Assembly: GCA_023433515.1 (NCBI GenBank)
Contig: JAEZCN010000111.1
Location: 1 to 17,085, forward strand
Source: Pseudomonadota bacterium
GTDB taxonomy: Bacteria; Pseudomonadota; Gammaproteobacteria; Steroidobacterales; Steroidobacteraceae
DNA length: 17,085 bases
Direction: 5' to 3'
Part shown: one piece after another, positions 1-7,262 of the stretch
Layout: every line of letters starts with the position of its first letter
Position numbering within the stretch: position 1 is the first letter of the stretch
The notes under the pieces: generated by a model
The model's input: the letters and a program-made list of their open reading frames with translations, nothing else
The model's database searches: none
What the model was told of the DNA's origin: nothing
Made by a program: the position numbers and the translations under genes

Positions 1-603
1 GTCCCGGGCTGCACCTGGCATCCCGGCTACCTCGAGTCCGACGCGCAGGCGGCGCTTCTTGGCATTCTGCGCGACCTCCTCCGCCGCGCGCCGCTGTTCC
101 AGCCGGTCATGCCGCGCACCGGCACGCCCTTCTCCGTGCGCATGACCAATCTCGGGTCGCTCGGCTGGGTCTCGGACAAGGCCGGCTATCGCTACCAGCC
201 GCACCATCCCGTCACCGGCGAGCCCTGGCCACCCATTCCTGAGACAATCCTCGCGATCTGGGAGGCGGTGTCGGGCTATCCGCATCCGCCGGAGGCCTGC
301 CTCGTCAACTGGTACGGGCCCGGCGCCCGCATGGGCCTGCATCAGGACCGCGACGAGGAGGAGTTCGATGCGCCCGTCGTGTCGCTGTCGCTCGGCGAGA
401 CCGGCCTGTTCCGTATCGGCGGCACCACCCGTGGCGGAAGGACCGTGCCGGTGAAGCTCGCCTCGGGTGACGTGCTGGTCTTCGGCGGCGCCGCGCGCCT
501 CGCCTATCACGGCGTCGACCGGCTCCTGCCCGGCACCAGCACGCTCCTCAAGGACGGCGGGCGGATCAATCTGACGCTCAGGCGTGTGACGAAGCCGGTG
601 TGA
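1..603 (+). CDS. alkB: AlkB-type alpha-ketoglutarate-dependent dioxygenase, 5' end cut by the window
   Basis: Fe(II)/2-oxoglutarate dioxygenase of the AlkB family, which oxidatively removes alkyl lesions such as 1-methyladenine and 3-methylcytosine from nucleic acids in the cytoplasm. The frame is open from base 1, giving 200 residues. The ATG at 109 is internal, because the 36 codons before it still read as the AlkB N-terminal helix (LLRRAPLFQPVMPRTG). Visible core: nucleotide-lid motif MTNLGSLGWVSDK followed by YRYQPHHP; metal triad H114-x-D116 (LHQDRD) and H170 (AYHGVD); 2-oxoglutarate-binding arginines R188 and R194 (GGRINLTLRR). The H-to-H spacing of 56 equals that of E. coli AlkB (H131, H187) as I recall it. 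Only about ten N-terminal residues seem missing. The sequence style resembles Hyphomicrobiales homologues more than the gammaproteobacterial genes that follow, so this fragment may come from another genome (see the poly-C junction). Function is secure; origin is inferred. Confidence 0.9.
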   Translation, partial: VPGCTWHPGYLESDAQAALLGILRDLLRRAPLFQPVMPRTGTPFSVRMTNLGSLGWVSDKAGYRYQPHHPVTGEPWPPIPETILAIWEAVSGYPHPPEACLVNWYGPGARMGLHQDRDEEEFDAPVVSLSLGETGLFRIGGTTRGGRTVPVKLASGDVLVFGGAARLAYHGVDRLLPGTSTLLKDGGRINLTLRRVTKPV

Positions 604-657
604 GGGCGAAAGTCAGGGCCATGTGGCGACCGCACACGTCTGGCCCCGAGGCGCTAT

Positions 658-686
658 TCCCCTCCTCCCGCTTGCGGCGGGGAGGG
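658..686. repeat. GC-rich imperfect hairpin downstream of alkB
   Basis: Pyrimidine-rich CCCCTCC..CCCGC is followed by a TTGC loop and GGCGGGGAGGGG, giving an imperfect stem about 50 bases after the alkB stop. There is no clear T-run. It may act as a transcript end for alkB or simply be an intergenic palindrome of the kind common in alphaproteobacterial genomes. The rest of 604-727 shows no supportable gene; the open frames there are by-products of C/G-rich sequence. Confidence 0.35.
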
Positions 687-723
687 GTCAGGGGGGGCCA
701 TGCTTCGCGGCAACGGTCCGCGG

Positions 724-774
<51 letters not shown>

Positions 775-1932
775 ACGCCGACTCTCGCGATCAACGGTTC
801 GGCGGATGCCGTGCGGCTGCTGCGGTTGTTGGGTCGCGGAGAGGCGGCCGATCGCGTCAACGGTCAGCTCGCCTGGAGCGGCGTCGCGCAACGCGCCAGC
901 CAGGGAGACGCCTGGCAGGTGACGCTCAACAGCAATCTGGCCGGGGTCGAAAGCCGGCTGCCTGAGCCCTTCGCCAAGCCGCGTGCGCGGCAGGTCCCGC
1001 TCAGCGCGGAGTTGCGCATCGAAGACTCCGCCATTCGCGAGTTCGAAGTCGTCAGCGGACGCTCGAAGGTCGACGGTGACGTGCGGCCGGATGGGCTGAA
1101 CGCGCGCTTCGACTTCGCGGGTGTGAGCGGCGAACTGCGCCGCCCGAGCGCCGAGGGCGCGACGCCGACGGTGAAAATCCAACGCCTGGCATTCGAGGAC
1201 GCGCCGGCGTTGCTCGCGCTGTCGGGCGCGGTCCTGCCCGCCTCCGGCAAACTCGACATCACCGTCGCGGACCTGCAGCACGCGGGCCAGGGATTCGGCG
1301 AGCTCGAAGCGCACGTCGCGCGCGTCGCCACGGGCGTGGAATTCTCGTTCGAGTCGCGCGCGCAGTCGCCGCACATGATTTCCGTGCAAGGCACGTGTCC
1401 GGAAACCCCGGCCGGACACTGCAATGCCGAGTTCACGGTGGCCACATCGCAGCTCGCGTCGCTGGTCCACGCGAAGCTGCCTCCCGAGTGGCCGACGGCA
1501 TCGCTGCGCGCCAGCGGCCGGATTTCCTGGCCGGGTGAGTTACGCGGAGAACCGGCGCGCGCGCTCCACGGGCAATTCGAGCTCGAAACGCGCGGCGCGG
1601 ATCCGAATCACCAGTTGTTCGCGAATGCGTCGTTCGACGATGGCCACATCCGGCTCACGAACGTGCAGGGCGCGGGCCCGGCCTCCGACCAGGTTTTCCA
1701 CGGAGACGGGCGCATCGGACTCCTCGCGCGCGATTACGACGTGACGTTCGAATACGAGGAAGTTTCGCTGGCGAGCGCCGCGATGCCCACGCCGGCCCGT
1801 GCGCGCCTGTCGCGCGCCTGGAGCGTGTTGCGCGGCTCGGCCGCGCGCCAGGGGTGGGCTGAACCACCCGAGACGCGACGCGTGCAATGGCACGGTTACT
1901 GGGACTCCGAACCGGCCGCCGCGGCGCCCTAG
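775..1932 (+). CDS. yhdP: YhdP family AsmA-like envelope protein, C-terminal fragment
   Basis: YhdP belongs to the AsmA-like group (with TamB and YdbH) that spans the periplasm and supports phospholipid transport to the outer membrane. Only the last ~385 residues of a protein normally above 1,200 residues are here; the N-terminal transmembrane helix and most of the repeated beta-groove region are missing. What remains is rich in short alternating beta segments, as expected for this fold (LNARFDFAGVSGELRRP, GKLDITVADLQHAGQGFGELEAHVARV, DGHIRLTNVQGAGPASDQVFHGDGRIGLLARDYDVTFEY). The usable sequence starts right after the poly-C tract, which explains the truncation better than a mutation does. 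The following nit and tldD genes match the conserved yhdP-nit-tldD order and support the identification. The stop is at 1930-1932. The start shown is a break point, not a start codon. Confidence 0.85.
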   Translation, partial: TPTLAINGSADAVRLLRLLGRGEAADRVNGQLAWSGVAQRASQGDAWQVTLNSNLAGVESRLPEPFAKPRARQVPLSAELRIEDSAIREFEVVSGRSKVDGDVRPDGLNARFDFAGVSGELRRPSAEGATPTVKIQRLAFEDAPALLALSGAVLPASGKLDITVADLQHAGQGFGELEAHVARVATGVEFSFESRAQSPHMISVQGTCPETPAGHCNAEFTVATSQLASLVHAKLPPEWPTASLRASGRISWPGELRGEPARALHGQFELETRGADPNHQLFANASFDDGHIRLTNVQGAGPASDQVFHGDGRIGLLARDYDVTFEYEEVSLASAAMPTPARARLSRAWSVLRGSAARQGWAEPPETRRVQWHGYWDSEPAAAAP

Positions 1933-1947
1933 GGAGCGTGCGCTGCG

Positions 1948-1962
1948 TGATAAATTGATCGC
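1948..1962 (+). promoter_or_regulatory. Extended -10-like element giving a leaderless nit start
   Basis: TGATAAATT (TG at 1948-1949, TAAATT at 1951-1956) lies exactly 6 nt before the nit ATG at 1963, and no Shine-Dalgarno precedes the ATG. A transcript starting 7 nt after the hexamer would begin at the A of ATG. No convincing -35 is seen; the TGn extension may compensate. The same spacing recurs before purE, pmbA, the 11203 gene and rpe. Confidence 0.5.
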
Positions 1963-2778
1963 ATGCGTGTCGCGGCGATCCAGATGACCTCGGGCCCGGA
2001 TATCGAGGTCAACCTCGGGGTTGCCGGCCGCTTCATCGCCGAGGCCGCCCGACAGGGCGCCGTGCTCGCCGCATTGCCGGAGAACTTCGCGTTCATGGGG
2101 CTCGACAGCGGCGACAAGCGGGCCATCGCCGAGCCGGACGGCTCGGGAAAGATCCAGAACTTCCTTGCGGATGCCGCCCGGCGCCACAAGATCTGGGTCG
2201 TCGGCGGAACGGTGCCCTTGCGCCAGGACATCGACGGACGCGTGACCGCTTCGTCCCTCGTATACAAGTCCGACGGACAGCGGGCGGCGCGGTACGACAA
2301 GATTCACCTGTTCGACGTCGACGTGCCGAACAGCGTCGAGTCGCACCGCGAATCGGCGCACACCGTGCCGGGACGCGATGTACGCCTGGTGGATTCGCCG
2401 GTGGGCAAGCTCGGGCTCGCGGTGTGTTACGACATGCGCTTCCCGGAGCTGTTCCGGGTGCTGTCGCGCCAGGGCGCGGAAGTATTCGTCGTGCCGAGCG
2501 CGTTCACCGTGCCCACCGGGCGGGCGCATTGGGAATCGCTGTTGCGCGCGCGCGCCATCGAGAACCTGTGTGCGCTGATCGCGCCGGCGCAGTGGGGCGT
2601 GCATCCGAGCGGTCGGGAGACCTTCGGAGATTCGATGATCATCGATCACTGGGGGAAGGTGCTGGCGCGCATGCCTTCGGGCACGGGCTGCGTCGTCGCC
2701 GACCTCGATCCCGCGGCGCGCATGAATGCGCGCACGGCCTTTCCGGTGCTGGAGCACCGGACGATCTACAACACTTAG
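1963..2778 (+). CDS. nit: Carbon-nitrogen hydrolase, deaminated glutathione amidase (Nit1-like)
   Basis: Cytoplasmic nitrilase-superfamily amidase. Close relatives hydrolyse deaminated glutathione, a side product of transaminases, so the likely role is metabolite repair. The protein has 271 residues, normal for the family. The catalytic triad is visible: E40 in LPENFAFMG, K113 in RYDKIHLFDV, C155 in GLAVCYDMRFPELFR. The motif RARAIENLCALIAPAQWG and the C-terminal GDSMIIDHWGKVLAR are also typical. The gene lies between yhdP (30 nt upstream) and tldD (22 nt downstream), the order common in beta- and gammaproteobacteria. The ATG at 1963 was chosen because MRVAAIQMTSG is the expected N-terminus; it seems to have its own leaderless promoter. 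Omega-amidase activity on other substrates is the main alternative. Confidence 0.92.
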   Translation: MRVAAIQMTSGPDIEVNLGVAGRFIAEAARQGAVLAALPENFAFMGLDSGDKRAIAEPDGSGKIQNFLADAARRHKIWVVGGTVPLRQDIDGRVTASSLVYKSDGQRAARYDKIHLFDVDVPNSVESHRESAHTVPGRDVRLVDSPVGKLGLAVCYDMRFPELFRVLSRQGAEVFVVPSAFTVPTGRAHWESLLRARAIENLCALIAPAQWGVHPSGRETFGDSMIIDHWGKVLARMPSGTGCVVADLDPAARMNARTAFPVLEHRTIYNT

Positions 2779-2782
2779 TAGT

Positions 2783-2788
2783 CAGGAG
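2783..2788 (+). promoter_or_regulatory. Shine-Dalgarno that decides the tldD start
   Basis: CAGGAG lies between the nit stop and the ATG at 2801, with 12 nt between them. It supports the start at 2801 over an in-frame ATG at 2726 inside nit, whose extra residues do not resemble TldD. Confidence 0.6.
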
Positions 2789-2800
2789 TACCCGATACCC

Positions 2801-4252
2801 ATGGCATCCGTAATCGACGAACCGCTCGCCATCGCCCGCGACCTCATCCTGCGTCCAGGCGGGCTCGACGACGCGCGGCTCGACCGGGCGCTCGGCGAAG
2901 TCATGTCGAGCTCTGTCGACGCGGCGGACCTGTACTTCCAGCTCTCGCGCGAGGAGAGCTGGGCGCTCGAGGACGGCATCGTCAAGGAAGGCAGCGCGAG
3001 CATCGAGCAGGGCGTCGGCGTGCGCGCCGTGGCCGGCGAGAAGACGGGATTCGCCTATTCCGACGAAATCGTGCTGCCGGCGCTCGAAGAGGCTTCGCGT
3101 GCGGCGCGCGCGATCGCCTCGCGCGGCGACGAACGCAGCGTGCGCAGCGTGTTGCCGACGAATGGCCACAAGCTCTATCTGCCCATCGACCCGGTATCGA
3201 GCTTCACGTCCAGCGAGAAGGTCGCGTGGCTCGAACGTATCGATCGCGAGACCCGCAAGATGGATCCGCGCGTGGCCCAGGTCATGGCGAGCGTGGTCGC
3301 AGTGCACGAGGTTGTCCTGGTCGCGAACAGCGAAGGCCATCTCGCCGCGGACGTGCGGCCGCTGGTGCGCATCAATGTGTCCGTGATCGTCGAGCAGGAC
3401 GGGCGCCGCGAGCAGGGCTACGCGGGAGCGGGCGGGCGCATCACGCTGCCCGAGCTCGTCGCGGGCGACAAGCCGCTCGCGCTGGCGCGTGAGGCCGTGC
3501 GCCAGGCGCTCGTGAACCTGGAAGCCGTGCCCGCGCCGGCGGGCCCGATGACGGTCGTGCTCGGCGCCGGCTGGCCTGGCATCCTGCTGCACGAGGCGAT
3601 CGGACATGGACTCGAGGGCGACTTCAATCGCAAGGGCACTTCGGCGTTCGCCAATCGAATCGGCGAACGCGTCGCATCGGAACTCTGCACGATCGTCGAT
3701 GACGGCACGCTGAGCCGCCGTCGCGGCTCGCTCAACATCGACGACGAGGGCACGCCCACACAGTGCACGACGCTCATCGAAAACGGCGTGCTCAAGGGAT
3801 ACCTGCAGGACAAGATGAACGCGCGTCTGACGGGCACCGCGTCGACCGGCAACGGGCGTCGCGAATCGTTCGCGCACATCACGCTGCCGCGCATGACGAA
3901 CACCTACATGCGTCCGGGCAAGACGCCGCCCGAGGAAATCCTCGCGTCGGTCGAGAAGGGCATCTACGCGGTGAACTTCGGCGGCGGACAGGTCGACATC
4001 ACCTCCGGCAAGTTCGTGTTCTCGGCGAGCGAGGCCTACCTCATCGAGAATGGAAAACTCGGCGCGCCGATCAAGGGCGCGACGCTGATCGGCAACGGTC
4101 CGGACGTGCTCACGCGCGTGTCGATGGTCGGCAACGATCTCAAGCTCGACGACGGTGTCGGCACCTGCGGCAAGGAAGGTCAGAGCGTGCCGGTGGGCGT
4201 CGGTCAACCGACGCTGCGCATCGACGGGCTCACCGTCGGTGGCACGGGCTGA
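2801..4252 (+). CDS. tldD: Metalloprotease TldD
   Basis: Catalytic subunit of the TldD/TldE (PmbA) heterodimeric zinc protease, which trims modified peptides (microcin B17 precursor, CcdA in E. coli) in the cytoplasm. The protein has 483 residues, close to the E. coli length. The zinc site HEAIGH is at residues 264-269 (LLHEAIGHGLEGDFNRKGTS), and the conserved cysteine ligand is at C456 in the C-terminal GTCGKEGQ. Other family segments visible are EDGIVKEGSASIEQGVGVRA, near the N-terminus, and SLNIDDEGTPTQ. The partner subunit pmbA/tldE is in the same window at 8372, in a separate unit, as in E. coli. tldD follows nit by 22 nt with a Shine-Dalgarno and is probably cotranscribed with it. Its natural substrate in an organism without microcin B17 is unknown. 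Confidence 0.96.
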   Translation: MASVIDEPLAIARDLILRPGGLDDARLDRALGEVMSSSVDAADLYFQLSREESWALEDGIVKEGSASIEQGVGVRAVAGEKTGFAYSDEIVLPALEEASRAARAIASRGDERSVRSVLPTNGHKLYLPIDPVSSFTSSEKVAWLERIDRETRKMDPRVAQVMASVVAVHEVVLVANSEGHLAADVRPLVRINVSVIVEQDGRREQGYAGAGGRITLPELVAGDKPLALAREAVRQALVNLEAVPAPAGPMTVVLGAGWPGILLHEAIGHGLEGDFNRKGTSAFANRIGERVASELCTIVDDGTLSRRRGSLNIDDEGTPTQCTTLIENGVLKGYLQDKMNARLTGTASTGNGRRESFAHITLPRMTNTYMRPGKTPPEEILASVEKGIYAVNFGGGQVDITSGKFVFSASEAYLIENGKLGAPIKGATLIGNGPDVLTRVSMVGNDLKLDDGVGTCGKEGQSVPVGVGQPTLRIDGLTVGGTG

Positions 4253-4276
4253 TCGCGCAAATTCCGCAACGCGATC
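4251..4276 (+). terminator. Weak stem-loop at the tldD stop codon
   Basis: GATCGCG (4251-4257, overlapping the TGA stop) and CGCGATC (4270-4276) form a perfect 7-bp stem with a 12-nt loop. No T-run follows, so it may protect the 3' end or help Rho-dependent ending rather than act as an intrinsic terminator. Confidence 0.3.
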
Positions 4277-4561
4277 CCGGAAATTGGACAGACGCACAGG
4301 GAATGCCCCCTGCGTAACGCGGGTCCGGGCGCGCACCATGACGACGCGCGGCCGACAGGGATGTCGGGGAAGTGCGTCAGACTTTGCAGCGGATTGATTC
4401 GCTCCGCGCCTACACCCCATAGGACACGAACATAATCGCGTTCGCATTTTGCGACATTGGAAACTGTGTGAACCGCAGCACATCATGCGTCGCATATGGC
4501 ACAGCACACTGCACGCGCGTTTCCGAACGACGCAAACCAACAAGAACGGAGTCAAGAGAAA
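4277..4561. other. Intergenic stretch before the small gene
   Basis: Together with the hairpin above this is the 309-base gap between tldD and the small gene. Antisense open frames cross it but they run on from the shadow of tldD and show no known protein. CATAAT (4431-4436) is a possible -10 without a matching -35. The region from about 4430 is less GC-rich than its surroundings, consistent with a promoter and 5' leader for the small gene. I see no recognised riboswitch or tRNA. Confidence 0.35.
4548..4551 (+). promoter_or_regulatory. Shine-Dalgarno of the small gene
   Basis: GGAG with a 10-nt spacer to the ATG at 4562, followed by a purine-rich AAGAGAAA. It decides for the 56-codon start over the in-frame ATG at 4496, which has no such site. 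Confidence 0.55.
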
Positions 4562-4732
4562 ATGCGCAACGACACAGGTGCGAGTGGCGAGTTCCGTATC
4601 AATCTGCCGCCTGATGTGCTCGCGGAAATGCGGCGCCAGAAAAGCACTGCGCGCAATTCGATGCAGGTCGATGGCTTCCGTCCGGGTCTGTTCGGCCGTC
4701 TCATCGATCTCGTGACGGGTCGCCGCCGCTAG
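4562..4732 (+). CDS. Small hypothetical protein, 56 aa
   Basis: I do not recognise the family. The 56-residue product is basic and has three visible parts: a polar N-terminus (MRNDTGASGEFRI), a short helix-like stretch (NLPPDVLAEMRRQKSTARNS), and a hydrophobic-plus-basic tail (FGRLIDLVTGRRR) that could lie along a membrane or bind nucleic acid. There is no signal peptide and no full transmembrane helix. Support for a real gene: a Shine-Dalgarno at good spacing, a promoter-like leader, and a strong intrinsic terminator 21 nt after the stop, which together make a complete single-gene unit on the plus strand between tldD and the convergent ExeA-like gene. The segment NLPPDVLAEMRRQ is faintly reminiscent of small ribbon-helix-helix or antitoxin-like starts, but no partner gene is next to it, so I do not call it that. 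Confidence 0.6.
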   Translation: MRNDTGASGEFRINLPPDVLAEMRRQKSTARNSMQVDGFRPGLFGRLIDLVTGRRR

Positions 4733-4750
4733 TTTTCAGGCACAGGTCAG

Positions 4751-4785
4751 AAGGGCGCGCAGCCGCGAGGCTCCGCGCCTTTTTT
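4751..4785 (+). terminator. Intrinsic terminator after the 56-aa gene
   Basis: GGCGCG (4754-4759) pairs with CGCGCC (4774-4779), then one C-C mismatch, then AGCC/GGCT with a GCGA tetraloop, followed directly by six T (4780-4785). It is a textbook Rho-independent terminator for plus-strand transcripts. The AA before the stem also lets it work partly for the convergent minus-strand gene. Confidence 0.85.
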
Positions 4786-4804
4786 CATTTCCAGGGGATG
4801 GAAT

Positions 4805-6097
4805 TCAGCGAGCGCCGGCGGCGTCTTCGTGGGGCTCGTCTTCTTCGGCTTCTTCGTTGGCGGCGTGCGGAGTCACGCGCGGCAGGTCGTCCTGCGTGTC
4901 GTCGAGATGCGCGGCCGCGTGCTGGTCGACGTACAGCAGGTCGTGTTGTCCCATCGAAATGACGTCACCGTCGCGCAGCGTATGCCGGCGCACGCGCTTG
5001 CCTCGCAACATGATGCCGTTCGTGCTGTTCAGATCCTCGATCACCGTGACGCCGTCGCTGCCCGTCACGAGCTGGCAGTGATGCCGGCTGATGTACTTGC
5101 TGTCGATCTGCAGATCGTTGTCCGGCGTGCGACCGACCACCTTGCGCCCCGGCACGAGGTGCAGCTCGGCGATGGACTGGCCGTCACTGGAAAGCACGAT
5201 CTTCGAGGGGCTGCGATGCGGCCGGTCCGGCCCGGGCATGCCGCCATCGAGGGAAGCTTTCACCGGCTGCGCGCTCGCGCGTTCGCTGAACGCCGTCCAC
5301 TGCAGCTCCTCGACCGCGGAGTGAATGTCCTTGAGCGTCACGTGATCGCGGTCTTCATTGAAGGCCGCCATCATCGCGGTGTCGCACAGCGTATTCACGA
5401 GACGCGGGATGCCGCCCGAATACTTCGCGATGTCGGGGAACGTGTCCTCGGCGAAGATCGGCCGGCCCGCGGCGCCCGCGACCTCGAGCCGGTGCAACAC
5501 GTAGGCGCGCAGGTCGTCGCGCGACAGGGGACCGAGATGGAAACGGAGACGCACGCGTTGCGTGAGCTGCGCGAGTTCGGGCCGGTCGAGCTTCTCGTTG
5601 AGCTCGGGCTGACCGGCGAGAATGATGCGCAGCACCTTCTCCTTCGTCGCCTCGATGCCCGAGAGCAGGCGGATCTCTTCGAGTACTTTCAGCGAGAGGT
5701 TCTGCGCCTCGTCGATGATCAGCAGCACCTTGCGGCCGGCCGCGTACTGCTCGATCAGGAAACTGTTGAGCGTGGCGATCAACTCGGCCTTCTTCATCTT
5801 GAAGGGCGAAAAGCCGAACTGCACGAGCACCGACTGCAGGAACTCGGCCGCCGTCACCTGCGTCTGGCTGATCTGCGCGACCACAACGTCCGAATCGAGC
5901 TGGCGCAGGAAGCTCTCGATGAGCGTGGTCTTTCCGGACCCGATCTCGCCCGTGATGATGACGAAGCCATCCGTGAACCAGATGGTCGATTCCATGTACG
6001 CCTTCGCCCGCGCGTGCGCGCGCGACAGGAACAGGAACTGCGGATCCGGGCTGAGCCGGAACGGTAGTTCCCGTAGTTTGAAGGTATCCAGGTACAT
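4805..6097 (-). CDS. ExeA/GspA-like AAA ATPase with C-terminal FHA domain
   Basis: 430 residues with two domains. Residues 1-270 are an ExeA/GspA-type P-loop ATPase: start MYLDTFKLRELPFRLSPDP, Walker A GEIGSGKTT (50-58), Walker B KVLLIIDEAQN (123-133), sensor-like ILAGQPEL (159-166), and GGIPRLVNTLCD. Residues ~300-392 are a forkhead-associated domain: GRTPDNDLQID, SRHH (337-340) and the STNG loop (358-361), which reads phosphothreonine peptides. The C-terminal ~35 residues are acidic and low in complexity. ExeA relatives assemble type II secretion pores at the peptidoglycan; the FHA domain suggests that activity or docking is controlled by Ser/Thr phosphorylation. No peptidoglycan-binding domain, transmembrane helix or gsp gene is seen nearby, so a secretion role is inferred. 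It lies 58 nt downstream of purK on the same strand, with its own TAATAT box. Confidence 0.85.
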   Translation of the reverse strand: MYLDTFKLRELPFRLSPDPQFLFLSRAHARAKAYMESTIWFTDGFVIITGEIGSGKTTLIESFLRQLDSDVVVAQISQTQVTAAEFLQSVLVQFGFSPFKMKKAELIATLNSFLIEQYAAGRKVLLIIDEAQNLSLKVLEEIRLLSGIEATKEKVLRIILAGQPELNEKLDRPELAQLTQRVRLRFHLGPLSRDDLRAYVLHRLEVAGAAGRPIFAEDTFPDIAKYSGGIPRLVNTLCDTAMMAAFNEDRDHVTLKDIHSAVEELQWTAFSERASAQPVKASLDGGMPGPDRPHRSPSKIVLSSDGQSIAELHLVPGRKVVGRTPDNDLQIDSKYISRHHCQLVTGSDGVTVIEDLNSTNGIMLRGKRVRRHTLRDGDVISMGQHDLLYVDQHAAAHLDDTQDDLPRVTPHAANEEAEEDEPHEDAAGAR

Positions 6098-6108
6098 GCC
6101 TGCCGGGG

Positions 6109-6114
6109 ATATTA
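6109..6114 (-). promoter_or_regulatory. -10-like TAATAT upstream of the ExeA-like gene
   Basis: On the minus strand TAATAT ends 11 nt before the ATG at 6097. The predicted transcript start is only a few bases before the ATG, so the leader would be very short. No good -35 is visible. Confidence 0.4.
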
Positions 6115-6155
6115 CGGTAAAGGCTGGCCGGAGGCCCGGGATACCCGGAATAGTC

Positions 6156-7262
6156 TTACCGAATTGCGAGCCAGGTCGCGCGGTCCACCCGGCTCAGCAC
6201 CTTGAACGCCCGCTGGTCCCGTTTACGCGGGGTGGCCTCGTTGACCGTGAGGTGCCCCAGTTTGCGACCCGGGCGCGGGCCCTTGCCGTAGTCGTGCCAA
6301 TGCAGGGCGGGTTCGCCGAGCAGTTTGTCGCGCGGCGGCATTTCGCCGATCAGGTTGATCATCGCGGAGTGTCCGCGGGGACGGGTGCTTCCGAGCGGCA
6401 GGCCGGCGATCGCGCGGACGTGATTCTCGAACTGGCTGGTCTCGGCGCCCTCGATGGTCCAGTGCCCGGAGTTGTGCACCCGGGGGGCCATCTCGTTTGC
6501 CACGAGCTGACCGCGCCGCACAAAGAACTCGATCGTGAGGACGCCGACGTAGTCGAAGTGCTCCGCCACGCGTTTCGCCGCGTTCTGGGCACGGCGGGTG
6601 AGCGCGGTGTTGCCGTAGGGCGCGCGCGTCAGCCGCAGGATGCCGTCGCGATGCACGTTGAGGTTCAGTGGATAGAACGCCGTTTCACCGTTCAGTCCGC
6701 GCACACAGATGACCGAGACCTCGTAATCGAACGGAACGAGGTTTTCATAAAGCAACGGCGCGGACCCGAGCGCTTCCCAGGCGCGCGCGATGTCCGCAGG
6801 CTTGCGCAGCACGAACTGCCCCTTGCCGTCGTAGCCGAGCTTGCGGGTCTTGAGCACGCCCGGCAGGCCGATGCGCTGCACGGCGGCTTCGAGGGCGGCG
6901 GGCGAATCGACCGCGGCGTATTTCGTCGTGGGAATGCCGAGCAGGTCGAACGTGCGTTTCTCGGCGAGGCGGTCCTGCGCGGCCGACAGCGCGCGCAGTG
7001 GCGGGGAAATCCGCGCCCTGCCTGGCAGGCCTTCCAGGGCCTCGACGGGAATGTTCTCCCAATCGAAGGTCAGCACCTCGCAGCGCCGCGAGAGCTCGCC
7101 TAACAACTTGCGGTCGGTGAGTTCGCCGCACAGGATCGGGCCCACCTGGCCGCCGGGTGTACGCGCCTCGCGATCGAGGAACAGGAAATCGAACCCGAGT
7201 GGATAGCCGGCGAGCGCCATCATGCGCCCGAGCTGGCCGGCGCCGACGATGCCTATGGTCAC
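6156..7262 (-). CDS. purK: N5-carboxyaminoimidazole ribonucleotide synthase
   Basis: ATP-grasp enzyme that uses ATP and bicarbonate to carboxylate AIR to N5-CAIR in purine synthesis. It has 368 residues, as usual. Visible features: nucleotide-binding N-terminus IGIVGAGQLGRMM; FDWENIP (66-72), where PurK usually has FE in place of FD; the glycine-rich ATP-grasp loop LKTRKLGYDGKGQF (137-150); and the metal/phosphate end NEMAPRVHNSGHWT (256-269) followed by SQFENH. The start is GTG at 7262; its first four bases GTGA overlap the TGA stop of purE, so the two are translationally coupled. The order purE-purK on one strand is the standard operon. Product N5-CAIR passes to PurE, and PurC at 12992 takes the next step. 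Confidence 0.96.
   Translation of the reverse strand: MTIGIVGAGQLGRMMALAGYPLGFDFLFLDREARTPGGQVGPILCGELTDRKLLGELSRRCEVLTFDWENIPVEALEGLPGRARISPPLRALSAAQDRLAEKRTFDLLGIPTTKYAAVDSPAALEAAVQRIGLPGVLKTRKLGYDGKGQFVLRKPADIARAWEALGSAPLLYENLVPFDYEVSVICVRGLNGETAFYPLNLNVHRDGILRLTRAPYGNTALTRRAQNAAKRVAEHFDYVGVLTIEFFVRRGQLVANEMAPRVHNSGHWTIEGAETSQFENHVRAIAGLPLGSTRPRGHSAMINLIGEMPPRDKLLGEPALHWHDYGKGPRPGRKLGHLTVNEATPRKRDQRAFKVLSRVDRATWLAIR

Noticed and set aside
2639..4555. A 638-codon open frame on the minus strand across tldD
   Set aside because: It is antisense to tldD, which has all family motifs. The product is Arg/Ala/His-rich without recognisable domains, typical of codon-phase shadows in GC-rich DNA.
4562..4732. 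Antitoxin of a toxin-antitoxin pair
   Set aside because: No toxin-sized frame is adjacent on the same strand, and a strong terminator follows immediately.
5622..7103. Plus-strand 493-codon frame spanning the ExeA-like gene and purK
   Set aside because: It crosses two well-supported minus-strand genes and resembles no protein; the GC-rich third positions of the true genes keep this frame open.
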